A DNA stretch of 64,000 nucleotides from Mastigocoleus testarum BC008 (GTDB lineage: Bacteria > Cyanobacteriota > Cyanobacteriia > Cyanobacteriales > Nostocaceae): positions 18,399-82,398 of the forward strand of contig NZ_LMTZ01000089.1 of the NCBI RefSeq assembly GCF_001456025.1, written 5' to 3'. A model generated the notes under the pieces. That model saw nothing but the letters and a program-made list of their open reading frames with translations. It had not been told where the DNA came from and made no database searches. Position numbers and translations under genes: made by a program. Below, piece after piece: positions 55,703 through 64,000 of the stretch; the stretch's first letter is position 1; each line of letters starts with the position of its first letter.

Positions 55703-56779
55703 ATGAAAAGACCAATTTTATATATCGCAATGACCAATCATGGTTTTGGTCATGCAACGCGAACTGCAGCGATCGCTGCACAGATTCAAAAATTATGCCC
55801 CCAAGTATTGTTGATTATGGTGACTACAGCACCGAGGTGGTTGCTTGAATCCTACATTGAGGGAGATTTTATACATCGTCCCCGCGCTTACGATCTTGGT
55901 GTGGTGCAAACCGACAGCTTGAGAATGGATAAAGCAACAACTCTGAGCAAGTTAAAGGCTATAAAGCAAGACCAAAATTCGATTATTGCTTCGGAAGTAA
56001 ACTTTATCCGTCAAAATCAGGTGCAACTAATTTTGGCTGATATTCCTTTTTTAGCTGCTGAAATTGCTCGTGTAGCGGGAATACCTTGCTGGATGAATAG
56101 TAATTTTGGCTGGGATTTTATCTATCGAGAGTGGGGTGGAGAGTTCATTGAAATTGCGGATTGGATTGCAGGTTGTTATGCAAAATGCGATCGCTTATTC
56201 CGTTTTCCTTTCCACGAGCCCATGTCCGCATTCCCTAGCATCACAGATGTCGGTTTACCCGGAGGCTCACCACATTTCAAAATTGATGAACTACGATCTA
56301 AGTGGGGGATCTGTTCGAGCGTTGATAAGACTGTTTTAATGACCTTCGGAGGATTAGGTTTGGAAGAAATACCTTACCATAACCTTAAACGATATCCTGA
56401 CTGGCAATTTATCACCTTTGACCGAAATGCACCGGATATACCAAATTTATTACTAGTTAACGACCGCAAGTATCGTCCGGTAGATTTCATGCCTTTGTGC
56501 TCTCGTATAATTTCTAAACCCGGCTTTAGCACTTTTGCTGAAGCAACTAAGTCGGGAATACCCATTATCTCTGTTACTCGCGAAGGATTTGCTGAGGCTA
56601 AATTTTTACACGCAGGTATAGAAAATTATAACTACCATCAGTTGATAACACCACAAACATTCTTTGAAGGTAACTGGGATTTTCTTTCTGAACCACTGAA
56701 AGCACCAAAGTTTCCAGGAGCTATCCCCATTGACGGCAATGAAAAAATAGCTAGTGCTGTAGTAAATCATATTATCTAA
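55703..56779 (+). CDS. Glycosyltransferase-like protein
   Basis: 358 residues with a GT-B-like outline: the N-terminal LYIAMTNHGFGHATRTAAIAAQI, LILADIPFLAAEIARVAGIPC, VLMTFGGLGLEEIPY, and late in the protein SRIISKPGFSTFAEATKSGIPIISVTREGFAEA. These resemble MurG/UDP-glycosyltransferase nucleotide-sugar sites. The donor and acceptor are unknown. It follows the class V aminotransferase by 79 bases (mostly repeats) on the same strand. Confidence 0.8.
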   Translation: MKRPILYIAMTNHGFGHATRTAAIAAQIQKLCPQVLLIMVTTAPRWLLESYIEGDFIHRPRAYDLGVVQTDSLRMDKATTLSKLKAIKQDQNSIIASEVNFIRQNQVQLILADIPFLAAEIARVAGIPCWMNSNFGWDFIYREWGGEFIEIADWIAGCYAKCDRLFRFPFHEPMSAFPSITDVGLPGGSPHFKIDELRSKWGICSSVDKTVLMTFGGLGLEEIPYHNLKRYPDWQFITFDRNAPDIPNLLLVNDRKYRPVDFMPLCSRIISKPGFSTFAEATKSGIPIISVTREGFAEAKFLHAGIENYNYHQLITPQTFFEGNWDFLSEPLKAPKFPGAIPIDGNEKIASAVVNHII

Positions 56780-57102
56780 CTATTTTCTAGGTACAAGTCA
56801 ATTATTGTTAAATTCGCAGTAAAAATTTATGTTTTGTCCAAGTTTACATAGAATTAAACTTATGTTTAGTTAACTAAGTGGATTATTTTCAAAGAAACTG
56901 ATAAGTGAATAAAATAGAATTAATAAACAGAAATCTTAATATAGTTTTAGTTTATTTTTCTTAAAGTTTTGATGTTTGATGCATTAATGATGTCAAAATC
57001 AAGAAAACAAAAAGTTCAAGTTATCCTTGACATCCTTATTTTGGAAGTGGCATTGTTGCGATGATTACTCAGAATTAACCTCTATTAAAGAGATAATCAA
57101 CA
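56780..57102. other. Intergenic region before the membrane protein gene
   Basis: 323 AT-rich bases. No ORF and no strong hairpin was seen. AAAGAGATAAT near 57087 could supply a ribosome-binding site for the following GTG start. Confidence 0.35.
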
Positions 57103-57723
57103 GTGGAGCAGCAAAGTGTAGACCCTCAGAAAACTACGATTCCCCCAGCGGCTATGGAAGCTATTCTTCAGCCACACAATCATAATGGGGCGGTTCCAAT
57201 AACTGAAGAATCTCAAGTTCCAGAGCCTGAAGAATCTCCCATACAAGACCCTGTGACAGTTCGATTAGCGGCTCGGGATGTACGAACCGTTTTGGATAAG
57301 CAGAAGGAAGAACGTCAAATATTGCTTACCCAAATGAATATTCTGTTTGTTACTAACACCGCTGTACTTACGGTATTGGCAATTTCTAGACTTTTAACTA
57401 TTTTTACTATTTTTAACGCAATTGAGGTATTGTTAGTTTTATTAAACTTTATTCTTTTGATTAATGCCCTATTACCCCGCAGATTCGTAATTACGCCTGT
57501 TCCAAATGATGATTTTCTTGAGCGTTATCTGCCACTATCAAATCAAGATTATGATTTACAGATGCTCGTGAACTTGGTAACGGCATATAATGCAAACAAG
57601 CAGACAATTGATGATATTTCTCAAACTTTGACTTATGCTGCTTATGTTACTTTAGGAGTTATTTTTGTCGCCGTATTACACTTGGGAACTGTTTACTTTA
57701 TACCTGAGTTAAAAAGCCCATGA
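57103..57723 (+). CDS. Membrane protein of unknown function
   Basis: 206 residues from a GTG start. An acidic Pro/Gln-rich N-terminus (about 1-60) precedes a helical stretch (TVRLAARDVRTVLDKQKEERQ), two adjacent hydrophobic segments (about 85-105 and 107-127), and a third near the C-terminus (about 180-200). I do not recognise the family. Its stop codon overlaps the start of the next gene (57720), so the two genes are translationally coupled. Confidence 0.65.
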   Translation: MEQQSVDPQKTTIPPAAMEAILQPHNHNGAVPITEESQVPEPEESPIQDPVTVRLAARDVRTVLDKQKEERQILLTQMNILFVTNTAVLTVLAISRLLTIFTIFNAIEVLLVLLNFILLINALLPRRFVITPVPNDDFLERYLPLSNQDYDLQMLVNLVTAYNANKQTIDDISQTLTYAAYVTLGVIFVAVLHLGTVYFIPELKSP

Positions 57724-58136
57724 GTTCTGAGGAAGAAGATATGAGAACTTCTGAAAAACGCTTACCTTTACCCAAGCCAGACCCGGCAAATATTAAGGTA
57801 TTAACGTCAAATCTACCAAAAAATCCAATCTTACCTTGGAATCAGTTTGATTCACCTTGGCTTGATGGTGAGGAAAGCGAAGCAGATGAATTAGAGACAA
57901 AACTTGAAGAAGAAACAAAACTTGAAGAAGAAGCAGATGCATTGAAAGAAGTCGACAAAAAAGAAGATGACCCTGATGAATCAGTAATTACCGAAAATAT
58001 GCAGAGCAACTCATCATCAGGTAAACAGTCTAACCAGGACTTTAATGAAGAACAACCGCAAATCCAACCAGATACTGAGAATATACACCCAGATTCATCT
58101 GTGAATACCGATGAAGAGAATGGCAAAAATACTTAA
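57720..58136 (+). CDS. Acidic, probably disordered protein
   Basis: 138 residues that start within the end of the membrane protein gene (4-base ATGA overlap). About a third of the residues are Glu or Asp, with an internal ETKLEEETKLEEEAD repeat. No fold is apparent. It may be a soluble partner of the membrane protein upstream. ATG at residue 8 is an alternative start. Confidence 0.6.
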   Translation: MSSEEEDMRTSEKRLPLPKPDPANIKVLTSNLPKNPILPWNQFDSPWLDGEESEADELETKLEEETKLEEEADALKEVDKKEDDPDESVITENMQSNSSSGKQSNQDFNEEQPQIQPDTENIHPDSSVNTDEENGKNT

Positions 58137-58733
58137 AGCGGTTCACAATACAAGCCTAAATTCGCAATCAAAATTCGCAATCAATACTTCAGGAAAAATT
58201 TAGTTTTCTTGTAGGATCACTGACTTCTATAAACAATTTGTCACTACCCCAAACTTGCACTAACTCTCCTAAGTACAATTTAGAAGTTAAAGAAAGTTTA
58301 GTTAACAAAGTTTAGTTAATATTTCTTCTCTTTAATGAAGCTTTACGGCAATGAAGCTTTACGGCGAATTAATTATCCTTTGACAACAAGGAAATCATTA
58401 AGTTTGGCAAACTGACTCAGTTATCAAAGCACCTCTTTAAACCTGAAGTTAGTTTACTTAAGCCTGTTTATGCCTGCTTATTAAAATCTTTTTATATCCG
58501 CACTTTTCACATTTTGAATGGGAAAAACAAACGATAAACGTGATGCTATTTGCTAGCATATCACAAAAAGCTCTCAAGACTGTATCAAAACAAGTCAGAT
58601 AAAAATAATTGGAACTGTTTGAAATGATTTGAATTGTTTAAATTATTTAAATGGTTGGAGTTTTGGATTCTAGTTTTTGTTTACTGACTCTTAAATTCTG
58701 ATTTCCAAGTGCCAACTTCTGTTTCGTACAAAG
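58137..58733. other. Intergenic region with a 16-bp tandem repeat
   Basis: 597 AT-rich bases. AATGAAGCTTTACGGC occurs twice in tandem at 58334-58365. TTAGTTAACAAAGTTTAG-like words just upstream are also repetitive. No ORF or RNA gene was recognised. The promoter of the yjbQ gene should be in the 3' part. Confidence 0.5.
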
Positions 58734-59147
58734 ATGACTAACTACCAAAAGCTGCTTAGAATCAACACCAACGGAAAATCGTTACGTAATATCACCTCGG
58801 AAATTGCAGCCATAGTTGCGGATTCAAAAGTGGATACTGGTCTTTGCACTTTATTTTTACGCCATACTTCAGCAAGTTTGATAATTCAAGAAAATGCGGA
58901 TCCAGATGTACTGAAGGATTTAGCTGATTTTATGGCAAAAATTGTACCAGAATCTGCTTCCTATTTTCACTATACTGAAGGTCCAGATGATATGCCAGCC
59001 CACATCCGTACTGTTTTGACTCATACTTCAGAACACATTCCTATAAACCGAGGTCAACTGGTTTTAGGTACTTGGCAAGGAATTTACATCTGGGAGCACA
59101 GACAACAAAATCACTATCGAGAATTGGTCATCCATATTTCAGATTAG
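58734..59147 (+). CDS. YjbQ/UPF0047 family protein
   Basis: 137 residues, with nearly every family signature: GLCTLFLRHTSASLIIQEN, then FHYTEGPDDMPAHIRTVL and QLVLGTWQGIYIWEHR. E. coli YjbQ shows weak thiamine-phosphate synthase activity. The true role is uncertain. The conserved His residues suggest a metal-binding trimer. A long inverted repeat follows the gene. Confidence 0.93.
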   Translation: MTNYQKLLRINTNGKSLRNITSEIAAIVADSKVDTGLCTLFLRHTSASLIIQENADPDVLKDLADFMAKIVPESASYFHYTEGPDDMPAHIRTVLTHTSEHIPINRGQLVLGTWQGIYIWEHRQQNHYRELVIHISD

Positions 59148-59176
59148 TTTTTTTAAGATTTATATGGTGACAAAAC

Positions 59177-59233
59177 TTAACACTTCCTTGGCTAGAATCA
59201 TTTAGTTCTGGGCATTCAAAAAGGAAGTGTTAA
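59177..59233 (+). terminator. 13-bp perfect inverted repeat after yjbQ
   Basis: TTAACACTTCCTT (59177-59189) is the exact complement of AAGGAAGTGTTAA (59221-59233), with a 31-base loop. It starts 30 bases after the stop codon, consistent with a transcription end or a transcript-stabilising hairpin. Confidence 0.55.
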
Positions 59234-59393
59234 ATATTTGGTGTAACTTATTATTTACCGGTTCAGGAAAGTTAAATTCTTGATTTCGTTAGAATTACCT
59301 TAAGATTAGAACCTCTTGAGTTAAAAGTTCTTGAGGTCAGTCAATGTTTTAGGGTTACTTTTTGTGTCTGAAAAATTATGAAAATCATAAATT

Positions 59394-60215
59394 ATGAAAA
59401 TCGTAGATTTGATCGATTGGTTTGAAAGTTGGGCAAACCCTGATTGGCAAGAGAGTTGGGATAATAGCGGTTGGCAAATTGAACCAGGAGTTTTACAAGA
59501 AGACGCGAAGGTTTTAATTTGTTTAACTCCCACCTTGGCTGTCATGGAAGAAGTTATTTCTCTTCGCAAACAAGGAATTGGGATAAATTTAATTTTTGCC
59601 CACCATCCGTTAATTTTTAATCCGCTAAAATCTTTACGCGGTGATGATGGCTGTATCGGTGAAATGGCGCAACTAGCCTTCAGCCACAAGGTAGGCATTT
59701 ATACAGCACATACAAATTTCGATCAAGTGCAAGACGGTACTGCAGATGTTTTAGCTCAAATTTTGCAACTTCAAGAAGTTACACCTGTCATTCCTACACA
59801 ACCGGGTTTAGGGTATGGTCGCGTAGGGAATTTTAGTTCGCTGATTACATTACAGCAATTTTTAGAAGTTATTCAAAATCGGCTGTGTCCTCCGAATTTA
59901 ATTTTTTCTCCCCATGCTGACTTTCAGCAAAAAATTTCTAGAGTAGCAGTGTTAGGTGGTTCTGGAGCTAGCTTTATTGAAGCCGTTGCTAAAAGTGGCG
60001 CTCAAGCCTACCTTACCTCTGATTGTAAATTTCATCAGTTTCAAGAAAGTCGCGATCGCGGTTTAATTCTTATTGATGCTGGACATTACGCCACCGAACG
60101 TCCCAGTTGTAACCGCTTAGTCCAAAAATTTGACTCATTGAATCTTAGTTGGGTGAAGTTAAGCCAAAAAGATGAAGATTTTCGCCAATTCTTCCAAATT
60201 AGTACTCAATCGTGA
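59394..60215 (+). CDS. Nif3-like dinuclear metal centre protein
   Basis: 273 residues. Metal-binding segments of the Nif3/YbgI/DUF34 family are visible: WDNSGWQIEPG, FAHHPLIFNPLKSLRG, YTAHTNFDQVQDG near residue 103, and the C-terminal LIDAGHYATERPSCNRL. Homologues form hexameric toroids. A GTP cyclohydrolase I-like role has been proposed but is not settled. The preceding ATGAAAATC at about 59378 is out of frame or followed by a stop, so 59394 is the start. Confidence 0.93.
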   Translation: MKIVDLIDWFESWANPDWQESWDNSGWQIEPGVLQEDAKVLICLTPTLAVMEEVISLRKQGIGINLIFAHHPLIFNPLKSLRGDDGCIGEMAQLAFSHKVGIYTAHTNFDQVQDGTADVLAQILQLQEVTPVIPTQPGLGYGRVGNFSSLITLQQFLEVIQNRLCPPNLIFSPHADFQQKISRVAVLGGSGASFIEAVAKSGAQAYLTSDCKFHQFQESRDRGLILIDAGHYATERPSCNRLVQKFDSLNLSWVKLSQKDEDFRQFFQISTQS

Positions 60216-60542
60216 TTTACTCTAAAGCAATAAATGTAGATGAGGTTTTTGCCGTAAAAAACGTAAGTCTAAGTATCGAAATTACACGGTCAGTATTATA
60301 TACCACTCAATAACTGCTGTTTCATTAAATCTTTATTAGGAGTATTATTTATATCAAGCTTAATGCTGAAAAAGTAACGCCATAAATTTGACAAGCTATT
60401 TCCCAAGATAAAATTCTAAATTTATTTTTTAATAAAGAGTGATTTATATCACTTGTCTTGTTGACCTATGTCAGTTGAAATAAGGCGAAAATCATTCACA
60501 TTAAGTTAAGAGAAACCAACTGTAAAATATAATCACAGTCAA
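60216..60542. promoter_or_regulatory. Upstream region of a small conserved gene
   Basis: 327 AT-rich bases. TTGACC at about 60460 is a possible -35 hexamer, but no good -10 could be paired with it. No other feature was seen. Confidence 0.3.
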
Positions 60543-60749
60543 ATGATTCGCGCACTTGTTGAATCTGCTTTTCAAACTGGATGTCTTAGCGTTGAGTCAG
60601 AAGGTCTTCTTCATCAGGTATTGGAGACCAGAAGCTATAGAACAGAGGATTTAGAAAAGATAAACTTACTCTGTAAGGCAGTGCACGAAGGTCGAATTAA
60701 ACGCGAATCATCCTCAAAGTTGAGGATAGAGTTATCTCTTTATTGCTAA
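60543..60749 (+). CDS. Small protein of a cyanobacterial conserved type
   Basis: 68 residues: MIRALVESAFQTGCLSVESE, then LLHQVLETRSYRTEDLEKINLL and a basic tail. It fits a small helical protein family that I recall from many filamentous cyanobacteria, where the MIR-LVESA and VKRES motifs are conserved. The function is unknown. It is monocistronic, with long spacers on both sides. Confidence 0.65.
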   Translation: MIRALVESAFQTGCLSVESEGLLHQVLETRSYRTEDLEKINLLCKAVHEGRIKRESSSKLRIELSLYC

Positions 60750-61432
60750 ACTGACTTTATTGGTAACCTCAGTAAATTAATCTGTACTATTCCGTCAATA
60801 TAGCTGATAGAGTAAAGAAAAACTCAATATACGCTTAAATTTTGGCCTTAGTATTAATGAATATCTTACTCAAGCAGATATTTCACTTAATCACATTGCA
60901 CTCGGGACAGAAACCAAGCTTGAACTTCTGTACTAGTTTTAATTCTGTTATTTAGGATTTAGCGTTAATTATTGGGCGACTTTCAACATAGAATAAGCTA
61001 AGATTGGATACGTAGGGGTTGAATTCCAGCTAAGTCTCCTGTTTTTCTAGTTATGCCAATTATTAAGCACAGGCAATTTCAACAACAGCAAACTTTAGCT
61101 AAACTTGAGTATAATTTAATTCATAGTGTCGCCAATGACTCTCCAGCCAATACGAACCAAATTACTAGAAAGTTTAAATTATGGCATTACTCTCAAGTAT
61201 ATACTCCTTGAATCACCTCCAAAGGTAACAAATTTTAACTAGTGCTAAGAGCATATTTTTTGCCAATAAGTTTAGTCATACATTAAGATTGAAGAAACTT
61301 CTAAGTAAATCTTCTGGCTAATTTAGACGGCATAATTAAAAGTACGTTGCCCAGCTATTAGGGGTTACGTTCTATCAGGTTTAAAGCCTAAATGTTTACA
61401 AATTTAACCACATATAAAAAAGGAAGCAGTAC
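60750..61432. other. Long intergenic region
   Basis: 683 AT-rich bases. The only open frame is a 52-codon stretch at 61053-61211 (MPIIKHRQFQ...), without a convincing ribosome-binding site, that I do not accept as a gene. AAAAAAGGAAG at about 61418-61428 is a good ribosome-binding site for the next gene. Confidence 0.45.
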
Positions 61433-61741
61433 ATGCTACACCGCAAGATTTATCAACTTTGTTGCGATGGGCGGGAGGTATGTGTTTTCTTACGGGATCA
61501 GCAACGCTGGATTGAACGCGCCCGTATTATTGACATAGAGGGAGATTTAGTCACCCTACGCTATGAAACCGAAGAAGAAGACGAAATCTGTTCCTGGGAA
61601 GAGATGGTTCGTTTAGAAAGCATTGGTGCCATCAATCAAAAACTAGCTTCGGTACCACGCGGTAATGTCGAGCCACTTATGACAGAAGATTGTCCAGATG
61701 CAGAACGTATTCGCAATCGCCCAGAGTCCGATAGAGAATAA
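61433..61741 (+). CDS. DUF6679-like small cyanobacterial protein
   Basis: 102 residues: MLHRKIYQLCCDGREVCVFL, RQQRWIERARIIDIEGDLVTLRYE in the middle, and an acidic EEEDEICSWEEMVRLESIGA segment. The central part looks like a small beta-barrel. I link it to the cyanobacterial DUF6679 family from memory. The function is unknown. A strong purine-rich ribosome-binding site supports the start. Confidence 0.7.
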   Translation: MLHRKIYQLCCDGREVCVFLRDQQRWIERARIIDIEGDLVTLRYETEEEDEICSWEEMVRLESIGAINQKLASVPRGNVEPLMTEDCPDAERIRNRPESDRE

Positions 61742-61799
61742 GCTATAAATATTTGTTCTGTGAATGCACTAGACAAAAATTAGCTAGCTTGATAGTCAA

Positions 61800-61895
61800 A
61801 TTTGGCTCGCGAATTTACGACCGCTAACTTAGTACTCATGAACTTAGGTTTGCGAACTTAGGTTCACGTACTTAAATTTTAAATTTAAGTGGATA
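61800..61895. repeat. Short degenerate repeat
   Basis: GAACTTAGGTT occurs twice (near 61839 and 61853), followed by a third degenerate copy (GTACTTAAATT). It is a minor tandem structure of about 14 bases period in the spacer after the DUF6679-like gene. Confidence 0.4.
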
Positions 61896-61944
61896 GAGTC
61901 AAGATTATAAAACGATCTAAATCTAGTAGCCAAAAACTAAAAGT

Positions 61945-63618
61945 TTAGGATTCAGCAGCATTGTTACTTGAACGTTCGTAAGCCGGACAATAACCCTCCA
62001 AAGTTACTTTAAAGTTGTACAAAGGGGAAGCGGGATTCCAGCACCGCTGTCCCCTTTGGTGTTTACAAGTTCCACAGCAATCTATATTCGGCCAAATAAA
62101 TCGTTCGCTATTTTGGTTGATAAGTTCTTTTGGAGATAATCCTCGCAAAAGTAATTCTTCTCCTTGCCAGCGAGCTTCAACCAAGCCAGTATCAGCAAAT
62201 TGACGCCATCGGGGATCTTTAGTAATTCCACTTGGGAGAGAAATTGTAATTGCTGATTCCCATTCCGATAGTTCTCCCTCATAATTTGTTTCTGGGGGCG
62301 CTGGTTGCAAAAATGTTTCACCGATAGGTAGTTCAACTAAAGTTCCAGGTCCAGGAGAATGTAAATGATATCGATTTTGTAGTTCTTCTAGACTAGTTAA
62401 ATCTGCCAAGTAAGCGGCAGAGCCATGAACAAATATTACATGCTGTGGGCGCAAATTATGTATTAGCTGGGTAGTTCCTGGACCATCGCTATGTTCAGCA
62501 AGTAAATAAGTTTCAAGATTAATTGCTTCTGGGTTAGAATGGTTAATTTTTATATCTATTTTTTCTGGTACTAGAACCAACCAAGAATCATTATCATTTT
62601 GATAATATTTATTAAGTTCTGCGGTGGAGTCAGTCAGAACAATACAAGGAGATTTCGTTAGTATTGGTAATTGTTCTGGTTGCAAACGACGTACCCTTGG
62701 ACGTACTCGTTCATCCCAAAATAAAGGTTGGTGGCGAGCAAAATTTTGCACGGATGCAGGAAAATGAGGCAAAAGTTCTAAGTAAGCATCACAACCTGCT
62801 GCAACAGCTCCATCAACCCAAATATCGAGATCGCGTCCAGTAAAATGATGATGACTGCGTAAAAGCATTAACAATTCTTGCCCTAAGCCTAGGGCTGGTG
62901 TTGGTAGTAATACGCAACAATCATCAGCAATGGCGCGATTAATTCTTTCGGCTAGTTGGTTTTCTTGGTTGCGCCGATGTTGGTGACGGGATGTGCCGTA
63001 AGTACCTTCAATAATCAATACATCCAGATTTAGTCCCCGCAATTCTTCCAAGCGCAAACCTTCTACCAAACGCGAATTAGATAAGAAAAAATCACCAGTG
63101 TAGAGAAGCCTGTAAGTTCGCTCCGGAGTTTTGTAAGTCAATAAAATAACTGTAGCTCCAGGCAAGTGTCCTGCAGGGAATAACTCAACAATCAGATTTT
63201 CTTTGAGTTCTGTTGGTGTTCGCAGTGGTAACGCTTGACAAAAATCTGGTATTTCCTCAGATTCGTGTTCCCAATTGAGGGGTAGTAATTTACTAGTTAC
63301 TTCACTTGCACAGATGGGTAATTGGGGGAAACGTTGATGTAGCGCCAATAAACCTCTGGCATGATCAGCATGGGCGTGACTAGCAATCGCTACATCGACT
63401 GGTTGACTTGAATTACTTTGGAGAGAAAACTGTGGCAAATCATTGACTAATGGTGAAATGTCTGTCAAACCACAGTCAAGCAGAATCCGATACTTACCCA
63501 TGCGTATCAGCAAACAGACTCCAGAATCATTCTGCTCGACACCATAGGGAAAAAATTCTAGTTCACTACATGATTCCCCCATTTCCGGTTGAGAAGATGC
63601 TGATATACGATCGCTCAT
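61945..63618 (-). CDS. MBL-fold, beta-CASP-like hydrolase with cysteine-rich C-terminus
   Basis: 557 residues. The MBL zinc motif is DVAIASHAHADHARGLLAL (about 76-94), with FPAGHLPGATVILL and YTGDFFLSN supplying further ligands, then IIEGTYGTSRHQ. The HVIFVHGSAAYLADL segment resembles the last motifs of beta-CASP RNA-processing nucleases. The C-terminus has CCGTCKHQRGQRCWNP and YCPAY, a probable metal site not usual for the family. It could be an RNase or a phosphodiesterase. The context does not decide. Confidence 0.87.
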   Translation of the reverse strand: MSDRISASSQPEMGESCSELEFFPYGVEQNDSGVCLLIRMGKYRILLDCGLTDISPLVNDLPQFSLQSNSSQPVDVAIASHAHADHARGLLALHQRFPQLPICASEVTSKLLPLNWEHESEEIPDFCQALPLRTPTELKENLIVELFPAGHLPGATVILLTYKTPERTYRLLYTGDFFLSNSRLVEGLRLEELRGLNLDVLIIEGTYGTSRHQHRRNQENQLAERINRAIADDCCVLLPTPALGLGQELLMLLRSHHHFTGRDLDIWVDGAVAAGCDAYLELLPHFPASVQNFARHQPLFWDERVRPRVRRLQPEQLPILTKSPCIVLTDSTAELNKYYQNDNDSWLVLVPEKIDIKINHSNPEAINLETYLLAEHSDGPGTTQLIHNLRPQHVIFVHGSAAYLADLTSLEELQNRYHLHSPGPGTLVELPIGETFLQPAPPETNYEGELSEWESAITISLPSGITKDPRWRQFADTGLVEARWQGEELLLRGLSPKELINQNSERFIWPNIDCCGTCKHQRGQRCWNPASPLYNFKVTLEGYCPAYERSSNNAAES

Positions 63619-63843
63619 GCTCTCTTAACCTCAAATTTTGTCGGAGTTAATCCGACAATTCGCCCCTATAACCACAATTGACAAAACCAAGTTCGCTGTT
63701 TGTCCGAGATGAACTGTTGCGAACCAGAAAATTTTCTTAGCCAAAAAAAATTTCTTGAAAAAGTCAAGGGCTAAGGGCTTTTGCTTAGGAGCTGTTTTAA
63801 CTTTGAAAGTTTCGATTGCAAGAAACCTCAACTTGTACTTCTT

Positions 63844-63966
63844 TCAGTGAGCAGAACCATTACCGTCGTAATTATCGGAGTCGTAAAATCCATTTTTTGT
63901 GCCAAAGAACAGACACGCGACCGTAAAAATAACTGTTAAACCGACCAAAATTAGTTTTACATCCAT
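63844..63966 (-). CDS. ndhP: 40-residue single-pass membrane protein, probable NdhP
   Basis: The minus strand encodes MDVKLILVGLTVIFTVACLF followed by a polar tail FGTKNGFYDSDNYDGNGSAH, 40 residues in all. The AGAGG at about 11 bases upstream of its ATG is a good ribosome-binding site. One transmembrane helix (about 4-22) is followed by a conserved-looking acidic, Gly-rich tail. Size and layout match small subunits of cyanobacterial photosynthetic complexes, and I think the best match is the NDH-1 subunit NdhP, recalled from memory. The coding call is firmer than the name. Confidence 0.5.
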   Translation of the reverse strand: MDVKLILVGLTVIFTVACLFFGTKNGFYDSDNYDGNGSAH

Positions 63967-64000
63967 TTTTTGTTGACCTCTACTAAAGATTTTTCCATCT

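Noticed and set aside
61053..61211. 52-codon ORF starting MPIIKHRQFQ in a long gap
   Set aside because: No convincing ribosome-binding site, no recognisable family and composition like the surrounding DNA. Such a frame can occur by chance in 680 bases.

Overview
The window reads as the chromosome of a filamentous, probably heterocyst-forming cyanobacterium that makes phycoerythrin. The evidence is a set of phycoerythrin-type rod linkers, CpcG and CpcL linkers, a PixGHIJL-type phototaxis operon, scattered GCGATCGC (HIP1) octamers, and several runs of short tandemly repeated heptanucleotides (GATTAGG, CCAATTA and TAACTGT types) of the kind known from Nostocales. The genus assignment is inference. 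No phage, transposase, integrase or CRISPR array was seen.

Layout. 1-12 kb is mostly housekeeping: secA, a membrane-anchored diheme cytochrome, a DUF3303-like protein, a MoxR ATPase, ribF, a metallo-beta-lactamase-fold hydrolase, surE, pheS and a short RecQ helicase. 12-16 kb holds a transmembrane protein joining exported HEAT repeats to a cytosolic NACHT-like NTPase, then a small unknown protein and a Uma2-family nuclease. 16-21 kb is a divergent cluster: a MocR/PdxR-type regulator facing a MOSC protein, two GNAT acetyltransferases and a flavin-binding PPOX protein. An alpha/beta hydrolase follows.

22-32 kb is a light-harvesting antenna region. On the minus strand lie cpeC, cpeD, cpeE, a small CpcD-like capping linker, a CpeR-like regulator and an unusual linker with two linker domains and a coiled-coil tail. 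An ankyrin protein lies upstream. On the plus strand are cpcL (membrane-anchored linker) and cpcG (rod-core linker). An RluD-type pseudouridine synthase and a small exported HEAT protein follow. That HEAT protein resembles the sensor half of the NACHT protein.

After 1.8 kb of AT-rich non-coding DNA comes a chemotaxis-like operon (36.3-44.8 kb): PatA-type response regulator, CheY, CheW, a GAF-containing methyl-accepting photoreceptor and a CheA-REC hybrid. This matches the pixGHIJL order for phototaxis. The second GAF domain of PixJ keeps two cysteines at the spacing expected of a DXCF-type cyanobacteriochrome.

45-64 kb: a secreted protein, gltX, tRNA-Asp, two adjacent Ser/Thr kinase-like proteins (one with the catalytic HRD aspartate changed to Asn), a phytase-like esterase, a TM0106/RecB-like nuclease, a class V aminotransferase-like enzyme, a glycosyltransferase-like protein, a membrane protein coupled to an acidic disordered protein, yjbQ, a Nif3-like protein, two small conserved proteins, a beta-CASP-like MBL protein and a 40-residue membrane protein resembling NdhP.

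The most coherent theme is light: antenna composition (cpe linkers, CpcL, CpcG) and light-directed movement (Pix) lie within about 22 kb. The best candidates for something undescribed are the HEAT-TM-NACHT protein with its NTPase-less relative, the two-domain coiled-coil linker, and the kinase/pseudokinase pair with a shared unknown C-terminal domain.
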